Shown here piece by piece: positions 12,285-23,689 of a DNA stretch of 64,000 nucleotides. A program made the position numbers and the translations under genes. Source of the DNA: Glossina fuscipes (Eukaryota; Arthropoda; Insecta; Diptera; Glossinidae). The DNA lies in assembly GCF_014805625.2 (NCBI RefSeq), contig NW_023998565.1:802933-866932 (forward strand), written 5' to 3'. The notes under the pieces are model-generated. The model saw only the letters and a list, made by a program, of their open reading frames with translations. It did no database searches and was not told where the DNA came from. Position 1 is the stretch's first letter, and every line of letters starts with the position of its first letter.

Positions 12285-13160
12285 TGTAAGGAAGTGTTTT
12301 TGCTTCCTTACGAAATACAAGTCCGGCCGCTTAAAAGTCCGCCCGCAATCCGCCACCAGCAAGTCCGATCTGCCCGCAGGCCGTTCTGTGAGCAATACAC
12401 GGACAGCCCCCTCCAATATCAAAATCATAAAACACACACTAAGCATACCTATACCTTGTACAGATAAAATCATAATATCTAAACTAAAACACTAAATATG
12501 CCTATACCTTGTAACGAGAAAAATGTCTAAACACCTATTGTACAGGCCCACGTGAGTTAATTCATAGAAACACACAACACATGTGTGTAAAGAGAAAATA
12601 CAAGCACATAGTGAGGAGGCCTCTGTAAAAACACAGAAGCACACCACAGCACAGATTAAGAACCCCAGTGTACCAAAAAGCTTAGATCCAAATTTCAAAA
12701 TGTAAGAGCGGAGTCAAGAACCCAAATAAAAGAAAAACTTAGTTGCAAGAAATCAATATGTTAAGAACACAAGTAGAATCTCAAAATGTTTAAGAACTCG
12801 AAGGTTAAACAAAACTCAAAGTACAAATACTAGTAGAATCTCAAGAACTCAAAGGCTAAATAAAACTCAAAGTATAAATACAAGCAAAATCCCAACATGT
12901 TTAACATGCAAGAAGTAAGCTTAGGTAGAAAATCCTTGCATGCAAAACAAACCTCAGCAAGAGTCTCTACGTGTAAAAATGCGCAGAATGTGTAGCACCG
13001 TTAGGGTAAACAAAACAAGCAGAATTGAACTTAGGTAGGGAAAGAAATAGTAAAAACATACGGTAATGCATAAACTGCATACACACTTTGTACAAAGACA
13101 CGATCACACATGTAAAAACACACAAAACACATGCAAACATAGTGCACTAGCACCCACATA

Positions 13161-13197
13161 CCTAACGGTGATCGAATCACGCGATTTGGTACCTGAG
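13161..13197 (+). promoter_or_regulatory. Repeated palindromic U3 motif
   Basis: Contains AATCACGCGATTTGGTACCT preceded by CTAACGGTGATCG. The same motif recurs at 15437-15470 and in weaker form at 15727-15754. It includes an inverted repeat, AATC-ACGC-GATT here and CCAAATC-ACGC-GATTTGG in the second LTR. Recurrence in the U3 of two diverged LTRs suggests a protein-binding site. Confidence 0.4.
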
Positions 13198-13397
13198 TGC
13201 TTGTGAGTAGACATTTGAACAAATATAGCAATAAGTTAGATGCAAGTTGGTTAAATTGTGTATAAGTAAGACGCAAGTCGCAACTGAGGTTACGACTGCA
13301 GCCAACCTAAGCTAAGCATACCCATAAGCATATTACCTCAAACTGATGTAAACACATAGAGCATGTTGGTATGAGGACAAGCGAGTGAGACTCAGGC

Positions 13398-13435
13398 TAT
13401 AAAAGAACAGCGCATCGCACAGACTCGTTCATTTC
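13398..13435 (+). promoter_or_regulatory. LTR-1 core promoter
   Basis: TATAAAAG at 13398-13405 in the context GGCTATAAAAGA, with a plausible initiator (GTTCATTT) about 30 bp downstream near 13431. The second LTR has the same box at 16044 with the same flanks. A strong splice-donor-like sequence, GGAGGTAAGTG, follows at about 13452. Confidence 0.6.
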
Positions 13436-13494
13436 GGTGTCATAGCTGCCTGGAGGTAAGTGGTTACAGACATTATGACGAATCTCTTTTTTTT

Positions 13495-13745
13495 GACATT
13501 ACGGATAGGGGATGTGACGGTTGGTATCAATCGCCATCCCTGAAGGACTTGCAGAACAAATGACATTACGGATAGGGGATGTGACGGTTGGTATCAATCG
13601 CCATCTCTGAAAGACTTTGTAGAACAAATGACATTACGGATANNNNNNNNNNAATCGCCATCTCTGAAAGACTTTGTAGAACAAATGACATTACGGATAT
13701 GGGATGTGACGGTTGGTATCAATCGCCATCCCTGAAAGACTGAGA
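13495..13745 (+). repeat. 67-68 bp minisatellite inside LTR-1
   Basis: Four tandem units start at GACATTACGG on 13495, 13562, 13630 and 13687. Units share ACGGATAGGGGATGTGACGG, then an AATCGCCATC block and CTGAARGAC. The third unit contains the assembly gap. A related 66-bp array occupies the same place in the LTR at 15089-16910, and the LTR at 22451 has just over one unit. Confidence 0.85.
13643..13652. other. Run of ten Ns (assembly gap)
   Basis: Ten N characters interrupt the third minisatellite unit. Neighbouring units imply that about 21 bases are missing, so the N count is a placeholder and not a measured size. Confidence 0.95.
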
Positions 13746-14104
13746 GACATTTGTTTTTTTACTATTGCTCGGGACTCACCCACCAACCAGGGACAAACAG
13801 GCGAGCCTAGGCAGCTATGACACTGGCAAAGGTTCCGGTTCTTTCTTCCAGCACCCCGCGATTTAAACCGTAACAGAATCCTAACGTCAGAAGTAATACC
13901 GTAAAACGATAACAACGCGACAAGTCGGGTCACCTCGCTGGTTCCTTGCCCCAGCCATTTCAAACTTCCGTCCAGTAAAGAGGAACCAATAAAGCTAAGA
14001 GATCTTACCACCATTCCCCCCGAAGGTCCTGATTATTTATTAAAATTTTCTTGCAACGGATCCTGGATTGACTGGGTATACCCCGCCTAAGGAAACTCGT
14101 TACA

Positions 14105-15088
14105 ATATATATTGTTATTCGCACACTATTGAAATGACAATCATTTTAACGTGTATGTCTCGATTGAAACGCTTTTTTCGATTCGGCAGCAGTCGAATTA
14201 TATCAACGCATGAACGATACTATCGAGAATGATTGCCGAAACGAATGCGCACTCGATGACAACTCCTCTAGGTCGACCTCCGTGGCGGTGGATACGATCG
14301 CTGCTTGGGTTGAGGGTACTCCATTGCTTTGGCATCAAATTGAGATTCTCGTTCGGAATGTTTGCGCTATCGACGTGCGTGCAAACAGTAGAGAATGAAA
14401 AGTAAGTAAACAAACAAACGAAATAAAAAACATCAAACAAATGTGATGAAAATATTAAAATTTATTTTAAAAAAAATTTAAACAAAGGCTAATAAATTGA
14501 ATTAGATAGACTCCTTATATGAATTGTATACCTTTTTTCTCTTAATGGCTTAGCATTTATTTGCATCTATAAGCGGTTGTTCGCAATATACAATTTCTTT
14601 TCATTTTGTCAAACCAAATCTCACGTACATTCTAGATTTTTTGTTGTATCGTGTACAGACGTACGAAGTAATCGGTGAGCATCCAAAACTGCCAAAGAGG
14701 TTAAAGGTCAATATTTCAAGATATGCAGGTGACAACGTGTTCAGCATTAAATAAAGTCTTTATGTTATTTTTTTGTTCAAAAAAAAAAAAGAAAGAAAAC
14801 AGACAAGATAAGCAAAAGCCTAGCAAATGGGAGTGAAGTTTTGAGTGATCGGAAAAAAAGAAACATAAAAGAACTAGTTTAGACTTTCAAAGAAAAATAT
14901 AGAAAAAAAAAAGAAAAGATGAGCAAAAAGAGTAGCAAGCGTTATTGAAATTTTTTGGAGTTATTGGGAAAAAAAACTAATATACAAACGGTTAACAAAA
15001 AGGGAAATGTACTGGAAGAAAAGCGGAGGTTTTCTCGGAAAATCTACGGTCCTATATTTTGACCAATCAAAAAAAAGACAGAAAACTT
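14105..15088. other. Spacer between two LTRs
   Basis: About 1 kb with no recognisable retroelement protein. A 62-codon open frame (14210-14398) lies in a GC-richer patch and is followed at 14400 by AAGTAAGT, which would suit a splice donor; its product is unknown. The rest is A-rich. Confidence 0.4.
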
Positions 15089-15436
15089 TGTAAGGAATCG
15101 TTTCGCTCCTTTACTAATAAAGGAAATTGCATCCACGCACATGTCTACCCGTAGATTCCAAGCGGTCAGTCTGGTTTTTCTCTCACATGTCTTTTATTTA
15201 TGATCATCCTTCTCCCTCATCAACCGTTCAATCCAAATGTATATATTAGAACAAATATAAACGAAGACTTAAAGGTATACAAAAACAAAATGTATAAATG
15301 TACATACATTAGAACATACATAACCGTTCAATACAAAGGTATATGGTAGAGCAAATGATAAAAGCATATACAGTAGAACATGCGTAAACAAAGGGCATAA
15401 ATTTTTGCCTAAGAAAACATATTAGGAGCATAGACC

Positions 15437-15470
15437 TAACGGTCACCAAATCACGCGATTTGGTACCTGA
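15437..15470 (+). promoter_or_regulatory. Repeated palindromic U3 motif, best copy
   Basis: CCAAATC-ACGC-GATTTGG is a perfect 7-bp inverted repeat with a 4-base centre, followed by TACCTGAG. It shares more than 20 bases with the motif at 13161-13197. A weaker copy lies at 15727-15754. Confidence 0.45.
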
Positions 15471-16043
15471 GTTAGCGTTTTACAAAAGTAGATTGAGAGT
15501 AACTATGTCAGTGTTGCGAACAGAAGAATAGGCATACAAAGAAGCATAGCGAGTCTGACACTCACATACATAACGGGGGACAAAGCATAGATCAACAATG
15601 ACAATAGAACAGACGTAAAAATGCGCATGCAAGCAACAGGCAATAGGAAAAGGGTTTGTAAAAGTACACGTGGTATCTATCGTAGGAAGGCGTACGTAAC
15701 GGTTCTGCGGCTTATGAAGGAAAAACATGCGATTTCATATGATTTGGTACCTAACTAGCAATAAAATACACGTAAGATAGTATTAGTAAATACCCGCAAA
15801 CATTGTCCGATAAAACCTAAGTAGCATACGCGGAGATCATACGATCTCGTACGTAAGGTAGTGTTAACATTAAGATATGCATAAGAGAAGCATTTGTATA
15901 CAAGTCAGAGCTGAACTAACAAGTTCGATCAAACCTAAGATAGCATACGTAACATTAGATATATCAGAATACCGTCGCAATACACATGTAAGCAAGTGCA
16001 GCCTAGAACATACATGTAACGGAACAGCGGTGGTGATCGCGGC

Positions 16044-16082
16044 TATAAAAGAGCGTGTCGCACCACGCTCAGCATTTCAGTT
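16044..16082 (+). promoter_or_regulatory. LTR-2 core promoter
   Basis: TATAAAAG at 16044-16051 (GGCTATAAAAGAGCG), followed by candidate initiators TCAGCA near 16069 and TCAGTTG near 16077. Confidence 0.55.
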
Positions 16083-16153
16083 GTGTCATAGCAGTCAAGA
16101 GGCAATTGATCACGGACACAACTAGTTGACTTTCACTGAAAGGGTTTTTTTTT

Positions 16154-16536
16154 GACTTCACGGATAGGGGATGGAAGGTTTAACTTAATCGCCATCGCTG
16201 AAGGACTAATAGGACTGTTGACTTTACGGATAGGGGATGGATGGTTTAGCTTAATCGCCAACCCTGAAGGACTAATAGGACTGTTGACTTTATGGAAAGG
16301 GGATGGAAGGTTTACCTAAATCGCCATCCCTGAAGGACTAATAAGACTGTTGACTTTACGGATAGCAAATGGAAGGTTTAGCTTAATCGCCATCCCTGAA
16401 GGACAAATAGAACTGTTGACTTTACGGATAGGGGATGGATTGTTTAACTTAATCGCCATCCCTGAAGGACTAATAGGACTGTTGACTTTACGGATAGGAG
16501 ATGGAAGGATTAGCTTACTCGCCATCCCTGAAGGAC
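16154..16536 (+). repeat. Exact 66-bp minisatellite, about six units, inside LTR-2
   Basis: Units begin at GACTT on 16154, 16220, 16286, 16352, 16418 and 16484, each exactly 66 bases apart. Shared blocks are ACGGATAGGGGATGGAAGG, TTAATCGCCATC and CTGAAGGAC. Because 66 is a multiple of three, open frames run through the array on both strands, giving artefactual repetitive peptides. Confidence 0.9.
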
Positions 16537-16910
16537 GATGGACACTCACTCTTGCGATAAGACGCGATTAGGGACCCTGAAGTGGCCCTGAAGGCCAACG
16601 CAAGCTGCTATGACGCTCACGGCGTATTCCCCTCTTTTACAGAAACTCGCGATACGGAAACGGGAAAGAGAAAGTACGATAATAAATGGTCTACGAATAA
16701 GAAGTAGTAAAAACGCTCCAGAACAGTCGGGTCACCACGCTGGTTCTTCCCCCACGCCTCTTAAGATTCGCGTAAATACCAAAATTTCCTTGTAAATTTG
16801 AATAAGTAAAACCATAAAACCGAAACCGAAGGTCCAAGTAATCTTTATATTTATTCTAGGAAAGAGTCCTGGAGTGGCTAAGTTTACCCTGCCCAAGAAG
16901 ACTCGTGACA

Positions 16911-19900
16911 AATTATAAACGAGTTGTGAAACTAAAAAAAAATTGTTTATGAAAAGCTATTGAAGATACGAAAAAGAAGAGAAAATGATCGTGTGAAATA
17001 TTTACAAGCCTTAGAAAAATAAAGTTTCTAAAATTTTATTAACTAAGCGTTAAAAAAAAAACAACAAGAGACTCATCTAAATAAGGGATGAAATGCATTT
17101 TGTATGAATCGCATTCAAAGGCATTCATCTGCACATCATTGGTAAGAGGTAAGAACAAGCACAGAAACAACGAAAACGACAAGGAAGTAATGTGCTTATT
17201 ATGGGCAAGCAACAACAATTTGGTGTATGCAATGCGCCATAAGAGCACACCCAAATCTAAATACCGCAACGTAGTCGCCTAAAAATCGTTCGGCAGACAA
17301 AGCCATAGAGAAAAAACTGAGGCGAATTCGCGAGTCCCAACCTCGGCGAGGTGGGATGTTGGGTTGTGTGCACGGGTAAGAAGGGATCACGAGGCAAAGT
17401 AGTATCAATGTGTGGACTGAAGCGAGGACGAGTGGTTTGGTTTGAAAAAATAGATTTTTATATAAAAAAAAACACAAGTGGCTGATCGCGAACGAAAATT
17501 TTCGAGAAATTCGTTCGAAATTTAAATTAATGTGAAATAAAAATACGAAAAGGAAAAAAAGATTTTTGATAGAAAAGACACAAGTGGTTGATCACGGACG
17601 AAAGTTTTTGAGAAATTCCCTCGAAGTTTTAATAAGTGCAAAATAAAAAAATAAATACAAAAAAAAGGAAAAAAGAATTTAATAAACATTGAATATCGTA
17701 GCGTAACAATTGGGGAAAATTCTACTTAATAGGAAGGTCAAGTCAATGTCAAAAATACAATACTAGAAAGAAAATAATAGTTAAAAGAAGAAAAAAACCG
17801 ATATATATCCAAGGAAAAAAGGACAAATGAATGTCAAACCAAACTATAAAAAAGAGGAACACAAGGGAGAAAGAGAAAATAAGAAAGGAACAATTAAACA
17901 TTTCAAAAACCCGAACCAAATATTTCTTGTGGGAAAAAATAAACAACGCCTATCTTCTAACAACGGTAACAACTATAAAAGAAGAAGGATCCAAACCAAT
18001 AGAAAAAATGAATAAAAATTTCTAACACTGAATCAGGAATTTATAACAATAAGTACAACCAATTCCAACGACTCTTCTCCTTCAGGTGCCCGCACAAATA
18101 TATCAAAAGAAAAGGAAAACGCTCACACCACCACCATTACAGCAACAACAAAGCAGCATCAACAACACACCAAGTGCCAATATCACCAACACTACCAGCA
18201 TCAGCAACATAGCGAGGATACCACCATCCTAAACGACGGGAATTGCAAGCGGAATCAAGTCAAGTGAGTTAACAGTGAGTGTGGGTGTGCGCTACAGTAC
18301 CGGCAATTAAAACCAATCTGCTTCTTGTCAATGGCTGAGGGCCTGGGTGCACCACCACTCATATCTATTAGTGGTATCGGTTAATGAATTCAGATCGATG
18401 TTGTTTCGGATTTTCTAATAACGGGCAGCGGAAGCTGCTACCAGTGAGAGAAACGTGAGGCTTTTACCTATGTTTATTAGACCCTTCGCTTGACGGATCA
18501 AAAGATATATAAATATAATTACACCTTCAGTTAACCAACCAAACGAACACTACCGGAATCCACGCAAAACAATAGTGCCCTAGTAGGAATAAACATAGTT
18601 ATTAGAAGGAAAGAATCAAACGAAAATTAATTAAGGGGAAAAGGCAGAATATTAAAATTTTATCCAACCATCAACAAAGTTAGATCTTAGATCAGGATTT
18701 TTACAAAGAATTAATGTGTACTAAAGCTATAGCGCGGAACTTGGAATGGTACGAAGTTGCTTGCGAAGGAAACAATTTCAATTACACGCTTAGCGGTCAT
18801 AAAGCGGCCTAATAATATCAATTTAGTGTTAAAAATTTGGCACCATATATAGGATTTTTGCCATTGCAATCAAATTCTTATGAATTGTGAAAATTGAAAT
18901 TCCAAAAATCTAAAAGAAAAAAGGTAAAATAACAGCATTGAGTTATAAAATAAATACAAAAAAGGAATACAATAATAACAATATGGGAAACACAATATTG
19001 GCAGCCGTTCATTGATAAATAGTCAGTTAAATAATTACAAGTATAGCGAAGTCCCTTTCCTCTTGAAGAAAAATTAAATAATACACACCAATATATAATA
19101 TAATTTTTTCGGGGAAAAAACTTGAAAATATAACGTGTCATGATTTTATTTTGAAAGAATTTCTCAGTTACCAATCCTAAGAAGTGTAGCGGGCGAATGG
19201 CCTACATACCCGGTCAGGAGGTGTGGTTTTTAAAAAAAAAAAAGAAAATTCGGATGTCTTTTTCAAAGAATGCTTCCAGGGACAGGAATAATAATAGTAA
19301 GGTTTTGACGAAGCGTTCCCAGAGAGGATAGATATAGGCAGGAATCATCCTTTTCGCCAACTCCAAATACATTGCACATTAATTATAACATAGGCTCTTA
19401 AACCATTTTCCTTTTAACAACATTTGGGAAGCCACTACTGCTTTCGTTAACAATCACTAGTTCTGAAATCAAAGTCGGGGAGGCGGCGAAAATCTGTAAA
19501 AGGAAGAACTAAAGTAAAGATTGCAGGGAAAAATAAATCTATTCCATAGGTAGCTTCGTCTTTGCTTCCGTTGATTTGATCTAGGGTTCCAAAGTTTGGG
19601 TTTCTCTTTTCTTTTTCCTCTAATTCAAAGCTCTAACGACTTATCAACATTTGATTTCATCTCAACAAAATCGAGTACATCCAGTGAAAACTAGTTTTAA
19701 TTGCTTACAAGAATAAGAAAGCTTTTCGCAAGAAAGGCGGAACACGAAGGATCAATGTACAGTCAATGAAGACACAAGCAGCAGAGGGAGCAATCAAATA
19801 TAAAAAGAAAATTTTTCAAATTAATGATCTCGAAAATCACACAATCCCATTATACAAGATCTTCTTAAACCCTTGACATTTTTCTTTAACGAGTACCAAC

Positions 19901-22450
19901 ATTTTTGATAGTTTTTTCTGAGTATTAGATTAACATTATCATAATATAAAAACAAATAAAGTCTGGTTCGAAACTGCTCCTTGCAAGTTAGGGACAAATA
20001 TCCTTAAAGGAAAGCGCACATACGGGTGGACATATCACTAGCGTTTAAAAATTCAATAACAGAAAATCCAAGATACGAAACATATTTTCCAATGTTCAGT
20101 CAAGAAAACAAATCTTTGTTGAAAAGTAAAGAATAAGCGAACCTAGACTAAGATACTACCCCTATACCATAGGGATAACCGAACTTACTCCCCTTCAAAA
20201 TAAATTTCGATCATCGTCGAAAACCGAAAAAAAAACGAAATTACAACCAGCCCTGCAATTATTTACAAAAGAAGAAAATCAGCAGGAAAAAAACAAAGAA
20301 ACAAGAAAACTTTCGAAAAAAAAGAAAAGAGAAAATCAGAGCGCCCAGGGCAGTTCCCATCCTTGTTTAATTAGTTGTGCTACTAACTTCAGTTAAGCTC
20401 GCGTATTAATACACTTCATCCGGCAGCTGCCCAATTGTGCAAGGACGAGCTCTGAGCTTGTTTAGGGAATGCGACCTGGGTATTACGGGTACTGTGCCGG
20501 AGATAAGGGCACCCTTAACCCATTTCATAAACCAGGACCGAAACCCCGCATTTACCAGTAACGGTACCGGGGTCGGAAAGCAAAAAAGCACCGGCATCTT
20601 CCTGCTTCGGAACCAGTCAATAATTCCAGCAAAAGCTTCCAGCTCGCTACCCCGGTTGGCGGAGCACACCGAGTTTTCCCGACAACCACCCGAGGAGTTC
20701 AACCGCGTAGTGACACAGACGGTGTAGGACCCCTGGAAAAGGATGGTGGGGTTGGAATCCCCGAACGTCATCCGGGTCAAGCACACCACTACAAGGAAAT
20801 TAAAGCGTGTCCATTTGCAAGATGCTACATCCGTCACTGAGCCCGGAGTCCCGTCCTAAGCGGAGGAGCAGCCCCTCACCTACGTAAATATCAACGGCAA
20901 CTGTTAACGCAATAACAAACAACGACAAACCCCAAACGAGCAGCACGAGCATCATACCAATGAGGTAACAACAACATCACCAGGATTTACCCCAACAAGT
21001 CTCGTGGAACAACCGTTTGAAACAGCGGCGTTACAGCAACAACAAAATCATCGACAGCATCAACGTTTACCAACGCAACATCAGAAGGCTCTCACCGTTG
21101 GCAAAAGACGGTTGCTGAAGCCGCTGCCGCAACAAACCCAGCCCAAAATCTCACGCAACTATAATTACAACATCAACAGCAACAACCACCGCAACAACAG
21201 GCAACGACAACAATTTTCACAAAGGTCACAAATCAACAACAACAAAAGTCATCCACAGCCAAGGGTCGGTCAACCCATTGCGAGCCCAGAGTGGCCAACG
21301 TTGATACAACCCGTACCTCTCTGGCTAATAGTCCGGCGACTCAATGTCGGAAAGCCAGAGGTACACGAGAGCTGATGGGACCAACGGCCAACGGTCCGAC
21401 ACTCCGATGTCGGAAGCGAGTGCCATTCCCGATGACTCTGCAGCATCACCAAAATGATAATACCTTGCCCTGCTCCGGCAACAGGCTCTGCGCCGTCATG
21501 AATAACAGCACCCTGCTCTGTGCAAGTAGCAGGCTCTGCGACCATATCTCGACGCAACATCGACGTAACATTCGCAGCAGCAGCAGCAAGCAGCCGCGCC
21601 ACACCATGGGTAGCCTCAAGCCTACTTCTACAAAATCATGCAATGGTTAGGCAGTGGAATTAGGGGGCTGCAGTTTATTGGTTTAGAGATGCAATTGTTC
21701 CTGGGTTGGCTTTAAAAAAAAAGACGCGTTATTCTTATATTCAGGTTGAGACTTCGACTTTTTCCGGGATTTTGTGGAAATTTGCAAACATATGGTTTTG
21801 CATTTATGCACACATGCAAAAAAAACGAAGAAACCAGGACTCTTTTAAGTTTAAAAGTGTTGTAACGTGCAAAACCAGCGAAAACCTAATCTTGCCGCCA
21901 ATGCAAGTATTTACAAAGACCATACATATCCACAATATATCATAATATATATATATATGTACACATCTAAATATATAACATATAACATTACCATACCACT
22001 ATAATAACACTAACATACATTTTACAATCATATCCATGCATATCTAAATAGTCCATACTATTTAATAGTCAACATATATATATGCACTTATATGCACTCT
22101 TTCCAAATTGTGCTAAATCTACGTAGACAAACAATACTACAAATAACCCTGTTGACACAAACATTTCTGCGAAATAAACGAATATAAACAATACTACAAA
22201 TAACTCTATTTGTACAAACATATGCAATGCTTCCGAATAGAGTGTTCCATACGGCGCGCATATAAGCCTTGCTTCAGAAAGGCTTTTTGTCGACCGCTTA
22301 CATCAAGAACATTTTGAAACAATGCCTACAGTCTGCTTAATTACACAACAGTGTGCGTGTATTGTTTATTATGGCAATGCGGAGGAAAAAGGTTTATTGT
22401 GTACAGACGTGATTTATAGTAGCGCAATTTGTAAAGACAATTATTTGCAC
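16911..22450 (+). other. Low-complexity region between LTR-2 and LTR-3, possible internal part of a non-autonomous element
   Basis: About 5.5 kb, A-rich, with CAN/CAA-type low-complexity tracts at 18115-18220 and 20880-21260. A GC-richer, partly open patch lies at 20400-21660. No protease, RT, RNase H or integrase motif was found. A short peptide near 18330 (MAEGLGAPPLISISG) and a YIPGQEVWF string near 19201 could be retroelement scraps but are too short to use. It may be the internal part of an LTR-bearing non-coding element, or unrelated filler. Confidence 0.35.
17451..17660 (+). repeat. 106-bp direct duplication
   Basis: Two tandem, diverged copies. ACACAAGTGG starts at 17472 and again at 17578. 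Blocks TGATC-C-GG-CGAAA, GAGAAATTC and TCGAA recur in order, then an A-rich tail. The unit resembles sequence downstream of the LTR-2 promoter (ATTGATCACGGACACAAC near 16107). Confidence 0.65.
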
Positions 22451-23141
22451 TGTAAGGAAGCGTTTTGCTTCCTTATGGAATAGAGGTCCATCCACCTAAA
22501 ACGTTTACCCGCAGCCATCAACTTGGCAGTCCGATTTGTCCGTGCATGCCTTTCTACTGATTCATGAGCAGCCTCCTCCCGCATAAACTGTATAAACATA
22601 CACGAGCATAGAAATATGTGGAAAAAAACGTATAAATGCCTATAGGCCATGCAAAACATATACACATGTGTAAACACATATCTTTAAAAATATATAAGCA
22701 CATACGATCATGTAAGAATGTATAAACTGTGTAAACACACTCGACCAGCTAAAAATGTATTAAAATGTATAAAAATTTATAGGCCACGCAAAATGTATAG
22801 AGATGTAGGAAAGCACATTCAAAAATGTAAACACACACGTATAAACATGTATAAACACATACGACCATATAAACAGAAAAATGCAAAAACTCTACATAAA
22901 ATGTATAAAACTATAGAAACGCATTCAAAGTAAGTGTTCACGGACAATTTGACCTTTAAGAGTAGTTTCCCTGACTTTAAGGATAGGGAATGTGTTGGCT
23001 AGCTGTTCGTCGCCATCCCTGAAGGAACTTTTAGGACTATTGACTTTACGCGAAGGTCCAAAACATTTTGTTTTCTTATAAATTGTCTTGAAAAGAGTCC
23101 TGGAGTGGCTGTAGTTACCTTACCCAAGAGGACTCGTTACA
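22451..23141 (+). mobile_element. LTR-3 of the TGTAAGGAA family, short form (about 0.7 kb)
   Basis: Begins TGTAAGGAAGCGTTTTGCTT and ends GGACTCGTTACA, matching LTR-1 at both ends. The middle is a set of degenerate ATGTATAAAC-like short repeats (about 22590-22920), then just over one minisatellite unit (22973-23060), then the AAAGAGTCCTGGAGTGGCT block. No CTATAAAAG box is present. Flanking 4-mers GCAC and CCAC differ by one base. The shorter length may reflect a subfamily or an internal deletion. Confidence 0.65.
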
Positions 23142-23689
23142 CCACACAAATAATATAATTATTCATAAAATTTCTCAATCGGTCGTTTACTCGCGCCGCG
23201 TGAATTTAAACCGCTTCTTCTAAAACAAGTTTAATATTTTATTCGGAGAAAAATTAACCCTATATATTTCCCTTCTTTTATTTTTTTTAAGAAAGTGCTT
23301 TAATTTGGTGTACACCTAAATGTAAATGTTGTCACGGTTGTAGCTCTGCTTGTCGGTAGAGCGCTTTAATATTATGAGGCTTAGCTTTCTGAGCCGCATG
23401 ACAAAGAAAGAAAAAAAAAACACACAAAAAGAGAAAATATTTTATGTCGGTAGCCTGTCGTTCGTCCGTCTAGAGTGAGCCCGTCTGTATCTGTCCTATG
23501 TCCCCCTATGGATAAACAGAATGAACTGCACATACAACTTCTTCAAACGTTGAAAATAAAAGTCCTTTGTTTTCAAATTTTCTTCTTGAGCACAATTTTC
23601 TTACAAAAACTTCTTTTATTGCCCGCTGCATATTTTTTATTTAACTATTTTTCTTTCATTTATTATATAAACGTACATTTATGTATCAG

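Larger units (their letters stand above)
12285..14104 (+). mobile_element. Solo LTR of a gypsy-like family (LTR-1, about 1.8 kb)
   Basis: Begins TGTAAGGAAG and ends ACTCGTTACA, with the TG...CA ends of LTRs. It is flanked on both sides by ATAT (12281-12284 and 14105-14108), a 4-bp target duplication typical of Ty3/gypsy insertions. The U3-like part is rich in short A/T motifs and ends with a TATA box at 13398. The transcribed part contains a 67-68 bp minisatellite and finishes with a TCCTGGATTGACTGGG...CCCGCCTAAGGAAACTCG block shared with the LTRs at 15089 and 22451. No gag or pol adjoins it, so it is a solo LTR left by recombination. Confidence 0.75.
15089..16910 (+). mobile_element. LTR-2 of the same gypsy-like family (about 1.8 kb)
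   Basis: Begins TGTAAGGAATCG and ends GACTCGTGACA. The layout matches LTR-1: start block, U3 with palindromic motifs, CTATAAAAG box at 16044, minisatellite 110 bp downstream, and the terminal TCCTGGAGTGGCT...TACCCTGCCCAAG block. Flanking 4-mers are ACTT on the left and AATT on the right, so no perfect target duplication is visible. It may be a solo LTR, or the 5' LTR of a decayed element whose other LTR starts at 22451. Sequence divergence between the LTRs argues for an old or composite structure. Confidence 0.65.

Noticed and set aside
16316..16571. Open frames on both strands giving repetitive peptides such as SPSGMAIKLN
   Set aside because: They are produced by the 66-bp minisatellite, whose period is a multiple of three; no gene features.
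20406..20837. Reverse 143-codon open frame and overlapping forward frames in a GC-richer patch
   Set aside because: Neither strand shows a recognisable domain, and composition alone explains the openness. Kept only as part of the region description.
21004..21650. Gln/Asn-rich forward frames that could be a gag or a transcription factor
   Set aside because: The residues come from CAA/CAG/AAC low-complexity DNA and frames change often; no domain seen.
23328..23400. tRNA-like D-arm sequence TAGCTCTGCTTGTCGGTAGAGC
   Set aside because: An A-box-like stem is present but no B-box, anticodon arm or acceptor stem could be assembled; at most a tRNA-derived scrap.
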